In this document: piece after piece, positions 46,970-57,513 of the stretch
How the letters are laid out: each line of letters opens with the position of its first letter
Position numbering within the stretch: the first letter of the stretch is position 1
Assembly: GCA_021521415.1 (NCBI GenBank)
Contig: JAIQDT010011113.1
Coordinates: forward strand, 1 to 64,000
Source of the DNA: Bidens hawaiensis
Taxonomy: Eukaryota; Streptophyta; Magnoliopsida; Asterales; Asteraceae
Length of the DNA: 64,000 nucleotides
Direction: 5' to 3'
Notes under the pieces: generated by a model
Told to the model about the DNA's origin: nothing
The model's input: the letters and a program-made list of their open reading frames with translations, nothing else
Databases searched by the model: none
Made by a program: the position numbers and the translations under genes

Positions 46970-47244
46970 CGAGTAATATTTATATAATCCTTCATCTTGT
47001 ACGCATATAATCCAATTAATTGTATGGCTAATAAATTATAAATTAAGATGGAATTATAATATAGGGATGTAATACATTTGAGATTAAAATAATTTAAATA
47101 CGAGTAATATTTATACGAGTAATATTTATATAATCCTTCATCTTGTACGCATATAATCCAATTAATTGTATGGCTAATAAATTATAAATTAAGATGGAAT
47201 TATAATATAGGGATGTAATACATTTGAGATTAAAATAATTTAAA
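46970..47244 (+). repeat. identical 130-bp tandem duplication
   Basis: 46970-47099 and 47116-47245 are identical over about 130 bp (both start CGAGTAATATTTATATAATCC). A 15-bp partial copy lies between them. The period is 146 bp. The lack of any difference in non-coding AT-rich DNA suggests a recent event or an assembly artefact. Confidence 0.93.
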
Positions 47245-47465
47245 TGAAGAACATATACTTTTCGCAAATTGTTAATTAAAAGCTTAGATCCAATATTATA
47301 CCAATAAACCAAATCTTAAACATGAATATCTATTTAACCGAAAATTTTATAAATCACAATAGGGTTTATGTTCGAGAGAATAAAGTACAAGTAAATTTAA
47401 TTAGTTGGCGATACTTATCTCATGAAGATGTGAACAGACTCTAAAAGCAAATCGTGCTAATAACG

Positions 47466-47666
47466 TGTTGTAAAACAACTAGAACCTATTAGCAACAGAG
47501 AGAGAATAGGAGAATGGTTTCTTATTGATATCTCTATATGTGTAATACAATGCCTCTATTTATAGGCTCAACACGTTAATACACGAGTAATACAAAGATG
47601 ATGAAGAGTCATCATATAATGGTAAAATATGTGGAGAGTCACTCTAATAAAGATTAATTCATAACA
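47466..47666 (-). repeat. copia 5' LTR (201 bp)
   Basis: On the minus strand it starts TGTTATGAATTAATC at 47666 and ends TTTTACAACA at 47466. It has a TATAAATAGAGGC promoter (plus-strand GCCTCTATTTATA near 47550-47563). The sequence after it on the minus strand (CGTTATTAGCACGA) would be the primer-binding area but does not match initiator Met-tRNA. Confidence 0.85.
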
Positions 47667-48319
47667 ATCATTACTTTATCATTAATTTGTTTGTAATTTT
47701 TATTTTTTAAAGTGTGTTATATCTTAATAATCGTATATGAGTGTCGATAATGTTTTAAACAATTACCAATTTATTTTTTTTTGTTTTTCGTGTTGATACT
47801 ATATAATATTTTATTATGTTACTATTTTTATTATAAGTTATACGAGTGTTGCTATTGTTTCTGCGTAGAAAGTTTAAGTTTTTAATTTAGGGTTGGTGGA
47901 TAACGTAACGAACTTAACCCATGGCAATGAAACACACGTTAATACACCATCGCAACATGGTGGGTAAAAAACCCAAGATTTTGTATTCGAGAATTACGTA
48001 ATTGATAAACACCTTTAAACATTCACATTTAACCTATATACATCCTTAATTGCATTCACATGAGCTTTTCGATCTCTACAATTTTATTTAGCATAACATA
48101 TTAGACTCTTTATTTTTATCTCGCTCATAAACAATTATTTTATAATATTTTTTCCTTCGTAAACAATCACAAAATATTTTAAAAAACACTGAATAGTACA
48201 TCTCTATATCCAAAGAGTCACTATTCATTAGACTCTTATTATTATAGATTAGATATCTTGATGGAGACGTAAATTATTAGAAACACACTTATGCTTTTAG
48301 AAGACTAGGTATTCTTTTA

Positions 48320-48637
48320 CACTGTGTTCCCGAGTTTCATTTAACTGAGGAAAGGGAAAGAAAATGAGGGATGGAAAAAATATGTTGTGTTTCATTTAAG
48401 AAAGGAAAAGGAAGGAAAATTTAAAAGAGGTGTTCCCGAGTTTCATTAAAAGAAAGAAAAGGAGGGGAGGGAAGAGAAAATGATGAGTAAAATAAAAGAA
48501 TTTGTATCTTTCCAAATTGGAAAGATTTGGAAGGAAAATAAGGTGAAGAGAAAGATGAGATACCAAAAGAAAAGATAAGAAGAGAAAACTTTCTTTTTCT
48601 TGCTTTTCTTTTCATAAATGAACTCGGGAACACAGCG
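48320..48637. mobile_element. PIF/Harbinger-type MITE, TSD TTA (318 bp)
   Basis: TIR CACTGTGTTCCCGAGTTTCAT at the left, complement of AACTCGGGAACACAGCG at the right. TTA flanks at 48317-48319 and 48638-48640. The surrounding text (TTTTAGAAGACTAGGTATTCTTTTA | TTGTCTTGAAAGT.TTGTTTAATTG) also occurs uninterrupted at 25219-25290, which gives a natural empty site. The interior is A/G-rich and non-coding; the frame at 48421-48729 is chance. Confidence 0.9.
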
Positions 48638-48640
48638 TTA

Positions 48641-49540
48641 TTGTCTTGAAAGTTTTGTTTAATTGTTATTTCTTTGATCATCTTGTGTTCAATCATCTCT
48701 TGATCGATCCTAATGGCTTTCCTCATCATAATTAAGATCTAATGAAGGCGATGAGTGGCTATTTTTCTCAAATCAATCCCCGCATGTAAAGTATTGTACC
48801 TTTACAGTTTTACTCATGTTTTAAGAACGAATTAATTTTTTATTATTGATCTATGAGCATTGATGTTTGGTATTGCTGTACACTCAGTTAGTTTAGGTTT
48901 ATTTCAATCAAAACGATTAGTTTGCCAGTTGCGGTGATACATGTTCATAGGGTTGTATTGATTAGTTTGAATATGATGAAGCGCGCATACAATTGCCCTT
49001 AGTTGAGTCACGTTGGCAGGGACCATTTGATAACCAATGTCATGTGTTAGCGATTGTTGATACCTAAGATTTAACTAGTTGATCAACTTGATTCAATTAT
49101 TGATCAATAATCTTTTAAATGACATGAGATTGTTATTCACTTATTTGTTACATGCTTGAACATCGGGTGTGATTTGCTTTTGTTAACCGTGTGAAACTCA
49201 ACTAATTGCATTTGTGTTTCTAAACTCAAATCATTGCTAGTGTGATCAACAATCTTAATTGTTACTTCAAAAAAAAATAGAATTTCTTTACACATTATAC
49301 ACTGACCACATACTTCTCGTTGCCCTAACTATTTTAAGATGATTAGGTTTCCTAGTTATTATTTTTTACTAGATCACGACACCTAGCATCACTCTAACAT
49401 CATTAATTTTTTTTGCGCGGAATGAATAGTAATATACAAATCCCCAAAACTTTAAACCAATACAAATTTCAAACACCCCAACATAGCATGCGGGTTTCGC
49501 CCATTAGTTACACTACATATATTTAAAATATATGAGTAAT
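48641..49540. other. spacer with repeat shared with 55.5-56 kb
   Basis: About 48840-49260 resembles 55560-55960 in gapped fashion (for example CATCGGGTGTGATTTGCTTT.GTTAA versus CCTCGGTGTGATTTGCTTTCCATTAA). It is probably a decayed retroelement end present twice. No gene. Confidence 0.45.
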
Positions 49541-49544
49541 AATT

Positions 49545-49865
49545 AATTTTTTTTGAATTATCAATAAAAATTTTATTTAAATAAAATATTAAGACGCTAG
49601 AACACCAATACACCAGAAAAAAGAACACGAAATTACACTTTGAACATACACCAATCCCCTCACGTAATTTCTTTCAATTTCCCCTATATTTAATATTCTT
49701 TTTCCATAAAAATCCCAAAACCTTTACTTTCTCGAGCAAGCTCGAGACTGAGACTGGAGACCCGCTATGAACAAGGTCGTTTCTCGTTTTCCACAAACGC
49801 CAAACCGCAACCAAACAAACCGCTTGGAACATTAAACATATATAAACAAGTACCATGACCAACAA
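49545..49865 (-). mobile_element. LINE (L1-type) 3' end
   Basis: The minus-strand frame 49865-49674 ends with VWRLWKTRNDLVHSG and VKVLGFLWKK, the tail after the zinc-binding domain of plant L1-type reverse transcriptases. A short 3' UTR and an A-run follow (plus-strand TTTTTTTT near 49546-49553). The 5' part is missing, as usual for truncated LINE insertions. Confidence 0.75.
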
Positions 49866-49883
49866 AGAAACTTAGACATTTTA

Positions 49884-50099
49884 TTATAAGTGATGTTGAG
49901 GGTCGGGACCTCCTGGTGCGAGTCTTGTGGGAACGTCTTCTGACATCGCCCTCCTCAAATAATACTGGAATATTGACTCGTAAAACCCATGCTTATCGAC
50001 ATTTGGAAGCTTATTAAACGAACGTGTAGCTTGTGCGTTTGACACACACATAGTCAAGACTAGCAATATGCAAAGAGTGAAATTGGAAGTAGCAGCCAT
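49884..50099 (-). CDS. CLE: CLE-c: CLE peptide hormone precursor (71 aa)
   Basis: Secreted signalling-peptide precursor. Signal peptide residues 1-24 (hydrophobic CILLVLTMCV, likely cut after NAQA). The middle has HGFYESIFQYYLRRAMSEDVP, clearly related to the same region of CLE-a and CLE-b. The CLE motif is residues 59-70, RLAPGGPDPQHH (DNA 49890-49925), one residue before the stop. The PGGPDPQHH core is like the CLE5/6/7 group of Arabidopsis. An upstream in-frame ATG at 50168 is rejected because the TATA box (50136-50143) lies between it and 50099. Intronless, short, normal for the family. Two LINE tails flank it within 20 bp and 600 bp. Confidence 0.94.
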   Translation of the reverse strand: MAATSNFTLCILLVLTMCVSNAQATRSFNKLPNVDKHGFYESIFQYYLRRAMSEDVPTRLAPGGPDPQHHL

Positions 50100-50135
50100 G
50101 TCGAAAATGGGATGCTTGACCAATCGAAGGTGCCG

Positions 50136-50143
50136 TTTATATA
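50136..50143 (-). promoter_or_regulatory. TATA box of CLE-c
   Basis: TATATAAA on the minus strand, 36 bp before the ATG at 50099. The spacing implies a very short 5' UTR, as for CLE-a and CLE-b, and it decides the start codon. Confidence 0.7.
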
Positions 50144-50679
50144 GAGGATTATTGTTCTTGGAGACCAAGTTTGGTTAGTGGGACCAAGATGCCAACTTTT
50201 TAGTGAATGTTGATTTTCATCAAATTTAAGAAACGCATTTGCTTAACTAATTAGTATAATTTGTGTCTTTAAGTCTTTAAGACATAGTTTAAGCACATAT
50301 AATTTGGGTGCAATTTATTCAGCACATGGGAGATCGATCTGTTGAATCGTGTTTGATATCCTTGAGTGATGATGGGGGGATAAGAGTAAATGATCGAGCC
50401 TGCTGGTTGACAAGTGTTTGATAAGAAAGGAAGCATTTAAACAATGACTTCATTCATATCTTGTCATTGTCAAACCATGCACTTTTTTAAGATGTGAATA
50501 CTGATGCAATTATGTATGTTTTTGTATAAAAAAATTAGGAACTTTAATGACTGAAAACATAACACAATATTTAATTGGATTACAATGAATAAATAATGTG
50601 AATTAATTTCACAAAGTTTGTATACCTATATTTTTTAATACTTTTTAATATTTTGTAAATATGAAAAAACCAATCTCTT

Positions 50680-51270
50680 TGGATGGAATGTCAAAATGGT
50701 AGAATTAGTACGTCGGATGCTTCTTATAAATGGAAGGCCGGTTATTGAAGAAATCAAACGGTGTTAATTGTGTGAAGACGAAAAGGAATTGGTGGAAGAT
50801 ATCTTAACTTGCTATGTTGCATCGATAATATAGCAATTTGTAAATAGTTGGTGCGGATCCCAGGGGGATAGAGCAGATGTATACACTCGAGGTCCTGGAT
50901 ATTTCAAATTGCACCTCATTGCTATTGGAGAACAAGGCACGATATGGAGAACAATCCCATCGATGATACAAAATATTTTTGTATATGGAAGGCAAGAAAC
51001 GAGGCTCTTTTCAACAACAAAAGAGTTTCGGGTAATGGACTTAAGAAAGACATCAAAAGATTTAGCCTCCTTTTGGTAAAGAATCGAGGGAACTAACGAG
51101 GGGTAGATCGAGAGAAACATATATTCATTCTCTTTTAGAGTTTTCTTTTGTAAACTAAGTGAATATAATTGTATGTGCATGTTGTACATAGGCTAGCATC
51201 ATTTGTCAAGCCCTTGGTAATTTATCAATAAAATTACCCATTCAAAAAATAAATATTTAAAAAAAAATTG
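50680..51270 (+). mobile_element. LINE (L1-type) 3' end, zinc-binding domain relic
   Basis: Short frames read as the C-terminal zinc-binding region of a plant LINE reverse transcriptase: DILTCYVAS, QFVNSWC (50770-50870), then IWKARNEALFNN-like text with frame changes (50960-51020) and VKNRGN (about 51075-51095). It ends in TTATCAATAAAATTACCC and an A-rich tail, like the minus-strand LINE at 49545. Many stops. Confidence 0.68.
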
Positions 51271-52977
51271 AATTATCTTCATTAAACATTGATGACGTTG
51301 TTGTAAATATGATCAATCATATATCAAGATAAATATGGAGGTGACAAACGATATGACTACTTATGAAAATAAGGTAATGTAAATGCTACAATAAGAGAGG
51401 AAGATAAAATTTCAATCTGATCAAGGTATGCAAGTGGGCATCGTGTCAGTAGTGTCACGTCTTAACCCTAATTTGCAAACAAACCGTGTTCAAAGCAAAC
51501 ATTCCTATTGGGTCACTCTATCCTCATCTTTTGTACGTACATGTTAGGCAACAATCCAATGTATGACATAGACTTGACAACAATTCCATGCTTCATATGT
51601 TTTGATAGATTATATAAAGAAACCGAATTGACTAAAAATACATATAGTTTCAGTTAGGATGCTCATTCAATGGATATTGTTGAAGTATTAGCTATTTAGC
51701 TAAGCCTTTTGAGGGTCTTTTCTAGAACGGTAGTAAGTGCCAACTCAACGAATGTAGAGGCTATAATCAAAAGTAGATTTTGGGGCCTTTTTATATTAAG
51801 AAAAAAAAAATTTACCACAAGTTTTGAACTTATAACTCACACCAATACATTATTTTGAATTTAAATTACCCATTATAATATATTTATTTTAGATTTGGAG
51901 GCCTAAATTAAATGTGGGTCTAAAGCCCAAACTTGTTTTCATTAGTCCACGAACCGGCCCTGACTGTAGCAGAAGGAAACCATAGAAGGGATCCAAGGCC
52001 GTTGTCTTGGAACTACCCTTTAACGTGGTTCTAACGGAAATTGTATTGTATTGAAAGAAATCCATAACGTTAATTATGAGAACTAATTTGTATTAAAATG
52101 AACTTACTTAGAAGATTTCTATTTGATAAATGGATATTGAATTTATAGAGAATTATTAATCAAATAAAATTATAACATCGGGATCTAAGATGCACACTGA
52201 TAGAAGAAGCCGATGACATTATGTAGTCTTTCATAGGCGTCACTTTCGCAACAAGACACAAAATCAGACACTTGTTTTACAACATGCATTTTCCCATATT
52301 GATGAATACTTTTATTAATTGTTGGTTTTTATCGTTCCCTTAAGTTATTTAACTAATAAATATTTTAATCAAAAGTCTTTTTAACATTTTAGTTCATTAA
52401 CTTGCTAAATAATATTGGAGGTTTGATTACGGTTAAATGATAACAAATCCAATAAAAGATACTTTTGGGCATATTACGTCCTTATCTTTTCAGTTTTTCT
52501 AATTGGTCGCCATAGCGAGTAGCGGTATCATAATGATATATGTTACTAGTCTCGTCACAAAACTAACCAATATTAAAAATAAAATGATCCAATTACAATA
52601 AAGAGGCAGGTAACCAATATTGATTGAGATTTTGACGCGTCTCTTGCTGCTACATGGGTGAAGCTTATGTAGGAACCCCTCCCCCCTCTTTCGTCAAAGC
52701 ATCGCCACTATGCAGCAACATTCGAACTTAATCGCACTATTTTGTTATAAACCATTGAGGCATATATAGTGATGGAAGTTCACAGAATACTTGAATAAGT
52801 TGCTTATTTATATCCATATAGAATTATGAAAGCCAATAGCTTTAGTCATGGACCACCACTAAAACAAAAGCAATATTAATTACCTTATATTTTTATATTT
52901 TATTTTTATGGCCTCTTGCCGTAAATTCAATCCAAATTATTAATGGTGAGAGTTTAAATTTATAAACGTTCTTATTA

Positions 52978-52978
<1 letters not shown>
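51271..52978. other. spacer, no gene seen
   Basis: AT-rich and without frames or paired ends I can support. 51930-51965 (CACGAACCGGCCCTGAC) looks like one terminus of a decayed hAT-type element, but no partner was found. Confidence 0.4.

Positions 52979-53024
<46 letters not shown>
52979..53024. repeat. (AAT)n microsatellite
   Basis: About 46 bp of uninterrupted AAT/ATA repeat. Confidence 0.97.
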
Positions 53025-53026
<2 letters not shown>

Positions 53027-53322
53027 TACCCACTAATACATGCTGACCAATGATATGTCCCCTTTAAATTGATACACAAATAAACAATGACACCCGAATT
53101 CACATTAAATTGAATAAAGACAAATAAAATGTAACATATAACAATTATTATATTGTAGCTATGTTGCTCACAGAATCCACAAATAACATGTGTTGCCAAC
53201 TACAACCGAATATTAAAAAACAAGAATTGGTGATCAATAACCACATTATCTAAATTACTAAGCTAGTTCATCAATCTTAGTTTTCCCTCATCTATCCACT
53301 AGATGACCAGAATATGTAAAAG

Positions 53323-53544
53323 CTAATGGTATTTAGGGTCAGGGCCACCCGGGCTCAAGCGGTTTGTGCTATAACGCTTGCTGAGTTCCATCATATCATG
53401 TTTTCGAGTAATTACCTCTAGTATAACTCGTGCCCTCTCGATTAATGTCCCTTGGTTATTCTCAGTAAGAACGCGTGTTTCCGAGACTCTTATTGTTACC
53501 AAAATAAGATAAAGAAAGAACCAAAATCTTAGGAGAGATGACAT
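53323..53544 (-). CDS. CLE: CLE-d: CLE peptide hormone precursor (73 aa)
   Basis: Secreted signalling-peptide precursor. The signal peptide covers residues 1 to about 20 (LLRFWFFLYLILVTI). A variable middle (ERARVILEVITRKHDMMEL) follows. The CLE motif is residues 62-73, RLSPGGPDPKYH (DNA 53326-53361), directly followed by the stop. The SPGGPDP core resembles the CLE5/6/7 group; KYH replaces the commoner QHH. It lacks the GF.E..RR.MSE module of the other three loci, so it is a more distant member. A TATA box lies 55 bp upstream (53599-53605). Intronless. CLE-c is 3.2 kb away on the same strand. Confidence 0.93.
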   Translation of the reverse strand: MSSLLRFWFFLYLILVTIRVSETRVLTENNQGTLIERARVILEVITRKHDMMELSKRYSTNRLSPGGPDPKYH

Positions 53545-53598
53545 ACTTTCTTTGTTGGTGATTATGAAAATGAGTGGTGATAACTACAATTTCTGTAC

Positions 53599-53605
53599 TT
53601 ATATA
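53599..53605 (-). promoter_or_regulatory. TATA box of CLE-d
   Basis: TATATAA on the minus strand in the context CTATATAAGTA, 55 bp before the ATG. Confidence 0.65.
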
Positions 53606-53619
53606 GACCTCCAACTTCA

Positions 53620-56600
53620 GTTTTTTAATGCCACTTTAGATATAAGTGGAATTTGAATATATAATTGGTATGCATCTTCTCTTAGTCCTCCACTTTTCCA
53701 CATCTACTTAAAACTTTTGGGTTTGATTAAGCAAGGATATTAAATTCGTTGACTTTGGATTATCGCAAAGTTTATTATATTTTGGGGTTGAGCATGAGAT
53801 ATGACTCATCCACCATTTCTATCTTCGTGTGGGTATAAAAGTGAACTTGTATACTCATTTTCTGATGATGGTAAAACGAGACCACACACATAAGAATAAA
53901 AGTAAAGTGTAGTTTTAATCATTTATGTGGTTTGTTCAAATTTGCTATTTCAACTCTACGGTTTTCATTCATGTGGTTTGTTCAAATTTTTATATTTTTG
54001 GAATAAAATATAGCAAAATCTAAAAAACCACACGAACAAAAACTGCAGTTTAGTCTAAAAACAAATTAGAGAGAAGACAATGAAGATGGTGCTTTGAATC
54101 CCTATGTTTTATATAAAATTGTATATACACCTAGTATATAATATATTTACGAGTGTACTGTGCTATATTGTTTCTCAAACACGTAAATAAAAAATGATAA
54201 TGAACCTAGCCAGTATAATCTCACTTACAGCAGAGCTAATGCTAGAATTGAGTGTGGAAGATTCATTAAACTGTATAACATTACCGTACCATAATGTAAT
54301 GTGTTTTCAATACCAGTAAAAGGTAACCCATACGATGGTATTCGATATCCAAAATGGTGTGACGATGATAAGTCTTGCACTAAAATATAATAACAAACAA
54401 CATATAACATATGTAGTGTAATTTATTGTTGTAATTTAGATAACATAAGTTGTAGCTAAGACAATTGGAGCAAACAACTATACAAAAATACTAATAATAT
54501 AAGTTGTAAAATAGTATAACATACAATGACTAGTAAAGTATATCATCTATACATTTATTAGAACAACAAACTCAAAACACTTTCTATTCTTCCTTCAAAA
54601 TCTACACATTTATGTCCACCACGAGACTTAAATCCACACCACACAATTTGCATAGGGGCACCATAATCCAACACCTTGGTACCAATTTACCAAAGGCCGT
54701 TTGGTTAGACCATGAAGTACGATATGATTCCACTTTCTTCATGTATAGAAATTGTCATATAGGCGTCACATTATTTTCACATGATTACCACAAGGTGTGA
54801 AATATGCTATGTCATTTTTACCTAAATAAAAGTAACTCATTCATGTCTTAACAAGTTGTAAATAAAATATTGATGGTCGGATGAAAATCATGTATTTATT
54901 TGTATTGTTTTATTAGTTTATGTGTGAACAATGGTACTTCATATGTGTGTTTATGTTTCAGGTCGTTGATTTTTAAATTTACATATTGGGAGCGTTTACG
55001 AGTATGCTTTGGAGTCTTGGGGAAGGCCACGGATGATTCGCGTGCATCAGGGAAAAGAAATACAAAGAAAATGAAAAACCAGAAAAGGGCGTTCACATGA
55101 CATGCAAGAGATTTAAGCAAATCTCTGGCGACACACAAGCGTTGTAGCGACACACCGGAGACTTAAGAAATTCCCTCACGACAAGCAAGGGAACCATAAA
55201 CTTGAAAAAAAAAAAGAAGAATTCAAGTATTTTGTCTTTGGCGACACGCAAGAAAACCCAAAACGACCCCTCGCGACGCACGAGGGACATAAAAATCGGG
55301 GTATTTGACCTATAAGTTCTATTTTTTGAACCCAAACTCATTATCCTTCGCCATAGCCGTTCTGGTATGGGAGGGTGCGATCTTCGAAGCGCCATAGTAC
55401 CTCCAAACTCTACTAGATGTTGCAGATGCAAGGCTAGTTAATTCGAGTCATTCCCAGGTGTATGATTATAAGATTTAGGTTTAATTTCTATATGTTTGGA
55501 ATCAAATGCTTGATTGTATTTGATTGAAGTTGTATGTACTTAATTGTTAGTATGGTTTTGAACTCACAGCAGTCGAGATTTTCTTGCGTCATTGACATTG
55601 TAAGATGCTAACTGCTATTGGATTAATGCATGCTAGTGTTTGCTAATTGGTTTTAGTTTATGTAACATGCATTTATTCTTAATTAATTGAGTCATATCGT
55701 GAAAGAACCTCTGGTTACCAATTACATATGAGATACGATTGTTGATCCCTATGCTTAGGAGTTCATATTAGCTAATCTAAAATGTCAATTGTGATCAATC
55801 AAACAAGTTGTATAAAAGTTAATCTTAGTTCTTATTGGTCTGAAGCCTCGGTGTGATTTGCTTTCCATTAAATGTTTACAACTCGTTAAAGTAATTGCTT
55901 TCAAACAAAACTTGTGTGTGATCATCACTCAAGACAAATTTTCATAATTGTTCCTTTATAAGTTTAAACAAACAAATAAACGTATGATGTTACATGTTCC
56001 TCCGAATTCGATACCTGACTTACTCTGTCTATTGGTTAATTGGATTTTTGCAGAATCGGTAGGACATGGCGTTCAAATATAAAAAAACATGCATAATAAT
56101 ATTAGAAGTTACAATAAAAACTAAAAATACATGCTTAAAGAAAATAAAATAAAAACTTATAAAAAAGGCGCGTTTTGTTATCATCTTATTAGGGGTACGT
56201 AAAAGATTTGACAAAAGTAGCAACTCAAGATATTCAGTATAGAAGTTGTTCTCAGCTAAGTGGTCAAAAAACAAAGGAGCGTGGACGACTTCACAAGGAC
56301 TCTGCATCATCTTATAATATATACACTATAACGAATGTTTCGAAATAATCAATGCTACACCATTAGATGAAAAAGGGTGAATATATAGGGTATCCATTTC
56401 CATATAATAATTCTCGAAGGGTAAGAATTGTTCAAATGGTTGAGAGGTGTGTACAAAAATTGGGTTGAATGAATTATATATATGAAGAATTTATTTATTT
56501 TTATAAAATAATTGTTTAAGAACAGCTTTGTATAGTCATTAAATCACTACTTCATAGTTTTCATATCCCCTGGTTTGGTTTTATAGTAGCGGTAAATATA

Positions 56601-57097
56601 AGAGCAAAACCAGAAATAAAAGGAACACCAACTTTTATACAAATACCTAAATAATTTGATTATTTTAATAAAAAGATATCGTTATTTATTATTATTTAAA
56701 TTAAAAAATCATCTATTAACCACGAACCGACTCCATAAAAGAAACAGCTATAGACAAAAATGATATGAAGAAAAAATAAAAATGGGAAAAGGAGGTGAGC
56801 AATATCATAACAATTTGATTATGCTTACCAGCTAATGTCAACCTAAAGCTCCCATTTTCGCTAACATAATAAATTTGTTTTAAGATGTAATAGTAAAGGA
56901 ATAAATTAATAATTTCATTTTAACCCTGGATGGAATAAATTATTAAGTATTACTAGTGTCATTCCTACTTTAATGAGATGATAATGTGGTTCAAGTATAT
57001 AATAGAAGGTCAAGAATTTAATGCTTAAAAAAATAAAATATAACATTTAACCATAAAATGAAGTTAAAAGTGTTTAGTGAATTTGATAAATGGTCTT
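53620..57097. other. spacer with decayed repeats
   Basis: No supported gene. 53910-54060 holds GTGGTTTGTTCAAATTT twice plus a mirrored fragment, like the fold-back elements at 14-16 kb. 55560-56040 is the second copy of the repeat noted at 48840-49260 and ends in CCTCCGAATTCGATACCTGACTTAC, like the text near 10550. 55100-55280 repeats GCGACACACAAGCG / GGCGACACGCAAG / CGACGCACGAGGG motifs. ORFs at 54612, 55093 and 56029 show no recognisable domain. Confidence 0.4.
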
Positions 57098-57100
57098 TTA

Positions 57101-57406
57101 GAGCATTCTCAGCATATTTCTTATATTTGTGTGAGTAGGTTTTGTAAATTATATGGTATGGTTACGAGTGGTTATGAGTAGAGGAGAGATAAAATGTTAT
57201 ATGGGAAAGTTAAATTTGAAGTTTCACTGTTTATATCGTATAATATTTTAATATTTTCTAAAAGTGATTGTGAGTGAGAGAGAGAAAAGATAATGATAAA
57301 GATAAAAATTATTATTTAATTAAACATGAGAGAGAAAATACAATGATTTTTAGTGTAATTATTTGATATATATGAATATTTGGTAAGGAATAGGCTGGGA
57401 ATGCTC
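57101..57406. mobile_element. PIF/Harbinger (Tourist-type) MITE, TSD TTA (306 bp)
   Basis: The left end GAGCATTCTCAGC is mirrored by GCTGGGAATGCTC. TTA lies on both sides (57098-57100 and 57407-57409). The interior is AT-rich with GAGAGAGA and is non-coding. It is short, so it depends on transposase made elsewhere. Confidence 0.9.
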
Positions 57407-57513
57407 TTAGCTATCATCCAATCTTATATTAGTCGTCCATAAAATATTTTTTTTATTTAATTATATATGGGTTGTTAATGGTGAGGTTTGGACGTTTTAG
57501 GCCAAATTGTAAG

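Larger units (their letters stand above)
34524..47666 (-). mobile_element. Ty1/copia element, minus strand, broken up by later insertions
   Basis: 5' LTR at 47466-47666; its partner is at 34524-34714 in the same orientation. On the minus strand 44.5-47.4 kb is leader/gag space, 37.07-39.96 kb holds decayed integrase C-terminus, RT and RNase H, and 37069-37079 is a polypurine-type tract (AAGGGGAAG) right before TGTTATGAAATAATC, which matches the LTR start at 47666. So the 3' LTR seems to begin at 37068 and resume at about 34714, with about 2.3 kb inserted between (the FKBP piece and hATs). A pararetrovirus sits in the pol/gag part (39972-44535). The reconstruction is inference from these joined observations. 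Confidence 0.72.

Noticed and set aside
48421..48729. 102-codon minus-strand ORF
   Set aside because: It crosses the border of the MITE at 48637 and is lysine/serine/phenylalanine-rich by composition.
50100..50168. N-terminal extension of CLE-c from an upstream ATG
   Set aside because: The TATA box at 50136-50143 lies inside the extension, and the signal peptide begins at the ATG at 50099.
55093..55431. 112-codon minus-strand ORF
   Set aside because: Phe-rich run from a poly-A tract, no domain, in a region of decayed repeats.
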